Source: an uncultured Prevotellaceae bacterium | GTDB taxonomy: Bacteria > Bacteroidota > Bacteroidia > Bacteroidales > Bacteroidaceae | Assembly: GCA_905202115.1 (NCBI GenBank) | Contig: CAJKQZ010000075.1 | Location: 1 to 10,722, forward strand | DNA length: 10,722 bases | Reading direction: 5' to 3' | Shown: positions 6,300 through 10,722 of the stretch, piece after piece | How the letters are laid out: the number at the start of each line of letters is the position of its first letter | Position numbering within the stretch: position 1 is the first letter of the stretch | Program-made: the position numbers and the translations under genes | Notes under the pieces: generated by a model | The model's input: only the letters and a program-made list of their open reading frames with translations | Database searches by the model: none | Told to the model about the DNA's origin: nothing

Positions 6300-7556
6300 A
6301 TGGAAACAAAAACTCAAGTCACCTCTCTCGGCCGTATTACGGTAATCGACGCTTTACGTGGCTTTGCACTGTTGGGAGTTCTCATAGTGCATATGATGCA
6401 ACACTTCGGAATTTTTTCGTTCGGCAATTTCGGCGTTGAACGAACGCCGGTGTTCTCCTTTCTCGACGACTCGGTGCAATGGCTTATGCGCAATGTGTTT
6501 ATGGGCAAGTTCATAAACATATTTGCATTCTTGTTCGGCATGAGTTTCTTTATACAGATTGACCGTGCGCGCAGGCGCGGAGTCGATTTCCGCAGGCGCT
6601 TTGTCTGGCGTATGGTCATTCTCCTTTTTATTGGCCTGGTAGGAACAGCTTATTTCGGGCACGAAATTCTCACTATCTATGCCGTGTTCGGCGTAATCCT
6701 TGTGTTCCTCTCGCCGCTGCGGCAGTGGGTGCTCATAGCTTTGGCCGCTATTCTTATTCTCGGAGCGCCGCGCGCCGTGCTCTCCGAATACGACCGAATT
6801 ACATATGTGGCGCCCGAGACAGAGCAGCCTGAGCAGAGGCCTGTGCCCGATTTCAACCGGCAAATGCCGGAACCTTCCATTGCCAACACAGTAAAGTCAA
6901 ATTATAACTCGGCGTTTACCTCCAAACTCGAATACCAGTTTGGAATAAACAGCCGCGGTTATGTTACTATGGCGCTATTTATTCTGGGATTCGTCGTGGG
7001 GCGCAGCAGATTCTTCGAGTATGTACATATTCGCAAGCGCCGCAATTATGTTTTGTTCGGAATATTTGCCGTTGCCGCCTATGTCGTAACAAAGATAGCG
7101 GGACTTATCGCACCCGACGGCATAACGATGTTCTGGTTGCAGCCGCGCGCCCTGACGCTAACCATGCTGATTTATTCCGGCCTTAACGACTTGGCGTCTG
7201 TGCTCTATTCGGGCGCAATTGCTATGGGATTTATCTGCCTGTTCTTTGTTCCCGGAGTTGGCAGGGTACTTGATTTTCTCTCGCCCTACGGGCGCTTGGG
7301 ACTTACAAACTACGAAATGCAGGGACTGATAGGCTGCCTGTTGTTCTCTCCCTGGGCTTTTGGCGGAATTTTCGGAATATGGAGCGCGACAGAGCTGTTT
7401 CTTCTGGCTTTGTTAATATATTTGGTGCAAGTTTGCGTCTGCAAGCTTTGGCTTACGTATTTTATCTACGGACCGTTCGAATGGTTCTGGCGAACTGCTA
7501 CGTATCTGAAGCCTCAGCCGTTCCTGAAATCGGAAAGCCGGCTTACCGCGGCATAA
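6300..7556 (+). CDS. DUF418 multi-pass membrane protein (YeiB-like)
   Basis: The 418-residue inner-membrane protein starts with RITVIDALRGFALLGVLIVH (12-31), the signature opening of the DUF418/YeiB family, and ends with the DUF418 domain proper (about 235-400), including LSPYGRLGLTNYEMQGLIG (327-345) and GPFEWFWR near the C terminus. About ten hydrophobic segments can be seen, roughly at 18-33, 66-86, 102-118, 122-138, 142-156, 219-235, 249-270, 285-316 (long, perhaps two), 336-357 and 363-382. A polar stretch at 157-215, rich in Pro, Glu and Gln, separates the two halves. The fold is related to acyltransferase-3 type membrane proteins, but no catalytic function is established. The gene lies 141 bases after the nitroreductase and ends at a strong hairpin. 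Confidence 0.9.
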   Translation: METKTQVTSLGRITVIDALRGFALLGVLIVHMMQHFGIFSFGNFGVERTPVFSFLDDSVQWLMRNVFMGKFINIFAFLFGMSFFIQIDRARRRGVDFRRRFVWRMVILLFIGLVGTAYFGHEILTIYAVFGVILVFLSPLRQWVLIALAAILILGAPRAVLSEYDRITYVAPETEQPEQRPVPDFNRQMPEPSIANTVKSNYNSAFTSKLEYQFGINSRGYVTMALFILGFVVGRSRFFEYVHIRKRRNYVLFGIFAVAAYVVTKIAGLIAPDGITMFWLQPRALTLTMLIYSGLNDLASVLYSGAIAMGFICLFFVPGVGRVLDFLSPYGRLGLTNYEMQGLIGCLLFSPWAFGGIFGIWSATELFLLALLIYLVQVCVCKLWLTYFIYGPFEWFWRTATYLKPQPFLKSESRLTAA

Positions 7557-7562
7557 ATATCG

Positions 7563-7600
7563 TACTCCGCTGCAAAGACCACAGCCTTTGCAGCGGAGTA
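7563..7600. terminator. Hairpin between convergent DUF418 and DUF2461 genes
   Basis: TACTCCGCTGCAAAG (7563-7577) and CTTTGCAGCGGAGTA (7586-7600) form a perfect 15-bp stem with an 8-base loop, 6 bases after the DUF418 stop codon. On the plus strand the stem is followed by TTCTTTG, a moderate T-tract; on the minus strand by CGATATTTA, which is weaker. Its position between two converging genes fits a shared terminator, strongest for the plus-strand gene. The 91 bases from 7601 to 7691 show nothing else recognisable. Confidence 0.8.
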
Positions 7601-7691
7601 TTCTTTGAGGATTTTGTTTCTTTGCTTCATGCCGCCGTGCTTTCCTTGATATTTAAAGAAATTTGTTGTCAGCGGGCTATGAAAGCGGCAT

Positions 7692-8378
7692 TTAAATGTA
7701 ATCGTCAACGGTGTAGTTTATGAAGTCGAGGTAAGGCTTCATTATTTCGAACACTTCAGCGCAGCGTTCCGCCCAGCCGTCTGAAAGAAACAGCGAATCG
7801 GGCACGTCGGTCGATATGCTGTAATCCTTAGGTCGCAGGTATTGCATGTAAGGATAGTCTTTCGGAAAACCTTGCGGCACAGTCTTCAAACGTTCTTCGC
7901 CTATTTCCTTGAAAAGCGATGAAAATGCAGGATTTTCTACTATTCCGCGGAACTCGTCGGTGTTGTCGAAAATGCTTTGTCGTATGGCTTTCAGAATCTG
8001 CGGCGTGATACATATGCTTCCTCCTGCCAAAATACATTTTCCAGGTTCAAGGTGCAGATAATATCCGCCGTGAGGCGATTTTCGGCCTCGTGCGTTGATG
8101 AAAGCTCCCATGTGCTGTTTGTAAGGGCGCTTGTCGTTGCTGAAACGTACGTCGCGGTATATGCGGTATGTGCATTCGGTCGCGCTGAGGTGTGACACTT
8201 CAGGGTCGAACTCCGATATGCGGGCAATCATGTCTGTTGTAATCATTAGGAACGCCTCGCGCGCGGCGTCGTAAAGCGGACGGTGGGCCATAAACCACGA
8301 CCTGTCGTTGTGGTTTGCCAGTTCTTTTAGGAAATCGAACACTGTCTTGCAGCGTTCGTCGGTTGTTGTTTTCGTCAT
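7692..8378 (-). CDS. DUF2461 domain-containing protein
   Basis: The 228-residue product is a full-length single DUF2461 domain protein. Recognisable blocks are FDFLKELANHNDRSWF near the N terminus, the central signature TYRIYRDVRFSNDKRPYKQH (about 70-89), then GGYYLHLEPG (104-113), and the C-terminal KDYPYMQYLRPKDY region. The family is widespread in bacteria and has no established biochemical role; it is soluble with no signal peptide. I set the start at 8378 and not at the in-frame ATG at 8438, because the family match begins just after MTKTTTDERCK and because the minus-strand -7 box at 8436-8443 covers the upstream ATG. The gene is transcribed away from the mutarotase gene and converges on the DUF418 gene. 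Confidence 0.87.
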   Translation of the reverse strand: MTKTTTDERCKTVFDFLKELANHNDRSWFMAHRPLYDAAREAFLMITTDMIARISEFDPEVSHLSATECTYRIYRDVRFSNDKRPYKQHMGAFINARGRKSPHGGYYLHLEPGKCILAGGSICITPQILKAIRQSIFDNTDEFRGIVENPAFSSLFKEIGEERLKTVPQGFPKDYPYMQYLRPKDYSISTDVPDSLFLSDGWAERCAEVFEIMKPYLDFINYTVDDYI

Positions 8379-8435
8379 AATAGTATTATAGGTTTTTTGC
8401 TCGTTTTTGGAATTGTTTCTGGTGTATTTTGTCTG

Positions 8436-8443
8436 CAAAAATA
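8436..8443 (-). promoter_or_regulatory. -7 box for the DUF2461 gene
   Basis: On the minus strand the bases read TATTTTTG, a full match to TAnnTTTG. Transcription would begin around 8429, giving a leader of about 50 bases before the ATG at 8378. No clear -33 box is seen on this strand. Confidence 0.55.
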
Positions 8444-8453
8444 TGGAAAAAGT

Positions 8454-8461
8454 TATATTTG
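8454..8461 (+). promoter_or_regulatory. -7 box for the mutarotase gene
   Basis: TATATTTG matches TAnnTTTG exactly, with TTTG at 8428-8431 as a possible -33 element (22-base spacer, slightly long). It stands 38 bases before the ATG at 8500. It overlaps the region used by the opposite-strand promoter, whose -7 box is only ten bases away. Confidence 0.6.
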
Positions 8462-8499
8462 CATTCTATATTTACGGAAAGTAACTGGATGAAAACTAT

Positions 8500-9372
8500 A
8501 TGGAAACGCTGAATAACGGAAAAATATCCATTGCGGCCCGACGTCTGAGCGCCGAGTTGTGCAGCATTCGCAATGTCGAAACGGGCGAAGAGTACTTCTG
8601 GCAGGCCGATCCCGAGTTCTGGGAGCGCCATTGCCCGATGCTTTTCCCGATAGTGGGAAATTTGTGGAACGGCTCCTATATGCACCGCGGGGCAAGGCGC
8701 GAAATGCCCAAACACGGCTTTATGCAGCAAAGGGTATTCGACGTGAAAGCGGTCGATGCCGATTCGATAACCTACGTAGCGTATGATAACGCCGAAACCC
8801 GTGACATGTTCCCGTTCAGATTCGAGCTGGAGCAGAAATTCTCTCTTGCGGACAAAAGCGTGAAGGTGGAATGGACCGTGAGAAACGTTGGCAGCGACGA
8901 TATGCCGTTTCAGATCGGAGGGCATCCCTCGTTCTTTTTCCGCGGTTTCAAGGCCGGCGACGAAATCAAGGGCTATCTTCGTTTCGATTCCGCACATCCA
9001 GAGAGCGCAACCGTAGGCTGCCGCGGCTGTCTGGGGCGAAACCGCTACGCTTTGCCCGTGGACGACGGTCTTCTCGAAGTGCGCGACGAATGTTTCGCCG
9101 GCGATTCCATAATAATAGATAATAATCAGGTGCACAGTATAACCCTTCTCGACGTCGAGCGTAAACCGGTTGTAAAGGTAAGCAGCGACGCGCCTGTGTT
9201 CCTGGCATGGTCGCCTCATGGTTGCAATGCGCCGTTCGTATGTCTCGAACCCTGGTACGGCTTGTGCGACAGCGAAGGATATAAAGGAGAGTTTTCGGAA
9301 CGTCCTTACACCAATGTAGCAAAGGCAGGCGAGGAGTGGAAGGGAGGTTACACTATCGAGGTGCTCGATTAG
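8500..9372 (+). CDS. Aldose 1-epimerase family protein (galactose mutarotase-like, LacX type)
   Basis: The 290-residue cytosolic protein belongs to the galactose mutarotase-like beta-sandwich superfamily, whose members interconvert alpha and beta anomers of aldoses or bind sugar phosphates. Visible family marks are PMLFPIVGNLWNGSY (46-60), MPKHGFM (69-75) with His72, QIGGHPSFF (138-146) with His142, and CLEPWYG (248-254) with Glu250 as the expected general base. These are the three catalytic positions of active mutarotases, so an enzyme and not merely a sugar-binding protein is likely. The LEPWYG ending and short length place it with the LacX-like clade and not with GalM. It is followed after 104 bases by an exported TIM-barrel sugar isomerase-like gene on the same strand without an intervening classical terminator, so the two may be cotranscribed. 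Confidence 0.88.
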   Translation: METLNNGKISIAARRLSAELCSIRNVETGEEYFWQADPEFWERHCPMLFPIVGNLWNGSYMHRGARREMPKHGFMQQRVFDVKAVDADSITYVAYDNAETRDMFPFRFELEQKFSLADKSVKVEWTVRNVGSDDMPFQIGGHPSFFFRGFKAGDEIKGYLRFDSAHPESATVGCRGCLGRNRYALPVDDGLLEVRDECFAGDSIIIDNNQVHSITLLDVERKPVVKVSSDAPVFLAWSPHGCNAPFVCLEPWYGLCDSEGYKGEFSERPYTNVAKAGEEWKGGYTIEVLD

Positions 9373-9476
9373 GAAATTTCGGAGCGGGGGGCGGCTTTCC
9401 GTAACGCCGGATGTCGGCTGTAGTCGTTTTAAACCGCAGGAAAAGCAGAAACATATTGACAAATTAAAATATACTT

Positions 9477-10409
9477 ATGAAAAAAATTAAGACATTGTGC
9501 AGCAAGTCATTGTTCGCACTTGTATGGGCTATTGCAGCGGTGGCATTCGTTGCTGCGCCCCAGAACCTTTCGGCAAAGAAGAAGAAAATAGGCATTCAGC
9601 TCTATTCGGTAATGGATGCTATGAACAAGAATCCGCAGGCTTCGATTGCGCGCCTTGCAGCAATGGGCTACAACAGCGTGGAGCTTGTTCAGTGGGGCGG
9701 CGATCCTAAAGTTTTCGGTATGCCGGCCGATGAATTCAAGGCATTGTGCGATAAGAATGCCATAGAAATAGTTTCCACGCATTCGAGCATACAGGAAGAT
9801 AAGAATAAGGAAGAGGAGATAATGCAGCGCTGGCGCAGTCTGTTCGAAATCCAGAAAGCCTGCGGCGGCAAGTACTTTGTAATACCGAGCTACGGCGTGG
9901 ATTACACAGTGAAAGACCTCCGGAACATGTGCGAATACTTCAACAAGGTGGGCAAGATAGCCAAAGAATACGGTCTCACGCTCGGATATCACAACCACTC
10001 GGCCGAGTATCAGAAACTTAAGGACAGCGACGACGTGATGTGGGAATATCTCGTGGAACATACCGATCCGCAATACGTATGCTTCGAGCTTGATGTGTAT
10101 TGGTGCACCAAAGGCGGCAAGGACCCCGTTGCTTATCTCAAAAAGTATTCCAAACGCATTCAGCTGCTTCACATAAAGGACGATTTCGTTATAGGCGAAG
10201 GCGATACGGTCGATTTCGAGGGCGTGTTCACGCAGTTCAGAAAGAACAAGATGAAAGATTATTTCGTCGAGATAGAAACTCCCGGATGGCTGCGCGACAA
10301 GACCAATGCCGACGGAAGCAAATACACGTCAGACCAGGTGATGGACGAGGTGTTCGAGGCTGCGCGTAAGAGCATAGTATATTTGCAGAACGCCAAGTTC
10401 GTGAAATAA
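9477..10409 (+). CDS. Exported sugar phosphate isomerase/epimerase-like TIM-barrel protein
   Basis: The 310-residue protein is a xylose-isomerase-like (AP endonuclease family 2) TIM barrel. Residues 1-33 are a Sec signal peptide (MKKIKTLCSK, hydrophobic core, LSA before KKKKIGIQLYS), so the enzyme acts in the periplasm or envelope. Barrel marks include GIQLYSV (39-45), AAMGYNSVEL, YHNHSAEY (171-178), CFELDVYW (202-209), LLHIKDD (230-236) and FVEIETP (263-269). His172, Asp206, His232 and Glu265 or Glu267 are the likely metal-site and catalytic residues. Exported members are frequent in Bacteroidales and some have been linked to cleavage or modification of oxidised (3-keto) glycosides; true phosphate substrates are unlikely in the periplasm. 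The precise reaction cannot be read from the sequence. A strong terminator follows. Confidence 0.88.
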   Translation: MKKIKTLCSKSLFALVWAIAAVAFVAAPQNLSAKKKKIGIQLYSVMDAMNKNPQASIARLAAMGYNSVELVQWGGDPKVFGMPADEFKALCDKNAIEIVSTHSSIQEDKNKEEEIMQRWRSLFEIQKACGGKYFVIPSYGVDYTVKDLRNMCEYFNKVGKIAKEYGLTLGYHNHSAEYQKLKDSDDVMWEYLVEHTDPQYVCFELDVYWCTKGGKDPVAYLKKYSKRIQLLHIKDDFVIGEGDTVDFEGVFTQFRKNKMKDYFVEIETPGWLRDKTNADGSKYTSDQVMDEVFEAARKSIVYLQNAKFVK

Positions 10410-10495
10410 ATTCCGGCAGGGGAATAATATGAATTCCTCTACCGTTTCGGTGTAGTATTGTCGGCGTTTTTACATCTCGATTGATACTTTCGAGG

Positions 10496-10536
10496 AAACA
10501 AGCCTGAGATATTCAGAATATCTCAGGCTTGTTTTT
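10496..10536 (+). terminator. Rho-independent terminator after the sugar isomerase-like gene
   Basis: The left arm 10498-10513 and right arm 10517-10532 are perfectly complementary over 16 bp with the three-base loop CAG, and A-T pairs at 10496-10497 with 10533-10534 extend it. The T run 10532-10536 follows the stem at once. The inner part is CTGAGATA and TATCTCAG separated by 7 bases, the same half-sites as in the phased repeat family. Two smaller hairpins lie upstream, at 10418-10440 and 10441-10451. Confidence 0.9.
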
Positions 10537-10616
10537 AATGTGGGTCTGATACAGGCGGAGGCAGGCCCGTAGAAAATTATCGGGGAAACAATTCCGAAAA
10601 AATGTATCTCTCACGA

Positions 10617-10632
10617 AAAAAAATATTTTTTT
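10617..10632. repeat. AT palindrome before repeat copy 3
   Basis: Seven A, TA, then seven T make a perfect 16-bp palindrome. It lies in the 313-base stretch after the last gene, between the terminator and repeat copy 3. Such runs may bend DNA or arise by chance in AT-rich intergenic DNA. The bases from 10537 to 10616 show no gene or clear signal. Confidence 0.4.
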
Positions 10633-10646
10633 CATGCGGTAAAAAA

Positions 10647-10722
10647 CTTCCCGCAGATAATTGAAATTACAAGGGAGATAATTCAAAATATGTCTGAGAT
10701 AATTTAAAATATCTCAGACATA
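10647..10722 (+). repeat. Phased palindromic repeat, copy 3 (forward, reaches window end)
   Basis: The anchor CTTCCCGCAG (10647-10656) is followed on the same 21-bp grid by a degenerate first unit (10668-10680, only the GAGATA half kept), TATGTCTGAGATA (10689-10701) and TATCTCAGACATA (10710-10722). Ungapped comparison with copy 2 gives 62 matches in 76 positions. Differences cluster in the first unit and the stretch before it. Here units 2 and 3 are exact reverse complements, whereas in copies 1 and 2 it is units 1 and 3. The last few bases of the element, and any further units, lie beyond the window. Confidence 0.88.

Noticed and set aside
8379..8438. Longer N terminus for the DUF2461 protein starting MQTKYTRN
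   Set aside because: The added 20 residues are polar and outside the family domain, and the ATG lies inside the minus-strand -7 box, so the transcript would not include it.
8386..9462. A 358-codon minus-strand open frame opposite the mutarotase gene, and a similar 287-codon one at 2504-3367
   Set aside because: Each lies antisense to a well-supported enzyme gene, and the translations show no family motif. They are shadows of the coding strand.

Overview
The window looks like an ordinary chromosomal stretch from a Bacteroidota bacterium, most likely order Bacteroidales and perhaps a gut Muribaculaceae or Prevotella relative. The grounds are near-perfect copies of the Bacteroidota -7 promoter box TAnnTTTG upstream of several genes, A-rich leaders instead of Shine-Dalgarno sites, and protein families typical of that group (DUF2156, exported C1B peptidase, lipoprotein-like nitroreductase, DUF418, exported sugar isomerase). 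Genus cannot be fixed from the sequence alone.

Layout. (1) 1-2188, minus strand: a probable operon of a DUF2156 protein (LPG-synthase C-terminal, GNAT-like fold) followed by an Eis-type GNAT acetyltransferase with an SCP2-like tail, then the first 27 codons of a third possible gene running off the left edge. (2) 2189-2509: divergent promoter region containing repeat copy 1. (3) 2510-5144, plus strand: an M24 Xaa-Pro aminopeptidase and an exported C1B (aminopeptidase C / bleomycin hydrolase-like) cysteine peptidase, probably cotranscribed. (4) 5145-5525: terminator-like hairpins and repeat copy 2. (5) 5526-7556, plus: a SagB/ThcOx-type nitroreductase with a lipoprotein-like signal, and a DUF418 multi-pass membrane protein. 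(6) 7557-7691: a strong hairpin between convergent genes. (7) 7692-8378, minus: a DUF2461 protein. (8) 8379-8499: overlapping divergent promoters. (9) 8500-10409, plus: an aldose-1-epimerase-like mutarotase and an exported xylose-isomerase-like TIM-barrel protein, closed by a textbook terminator. (10) 10410-10722: repeat copy 3, cut by or ending at the window edge.

The genes are housekeeping or accessory metabolic functions: peptide degradation, sugar handling and acyl transfer. No defence system, phage, insertion sequence or tRNA was seen. The most unusual item is an intergenic repeat family present three times (2311-2391 reverse, 5261-5341 forward, 10647-10722 forward). Each copy has a GC-rich anchor CTTCCCGCAG followed by three 13-bp near-palindromes of consensus TATCTCWGAGATA, all on an exact 21-bp pitch. 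Copies 1 and 2 match at 78 of 81 positions in inverted orientation and bracket the two peptidase genes. Copy 3 matches copy 2 at 62 of 76 positions without gaps, and its changes look partly compensatory. The gene 9 terminator reuses the same core sequence. I do not recognise this family from memory.
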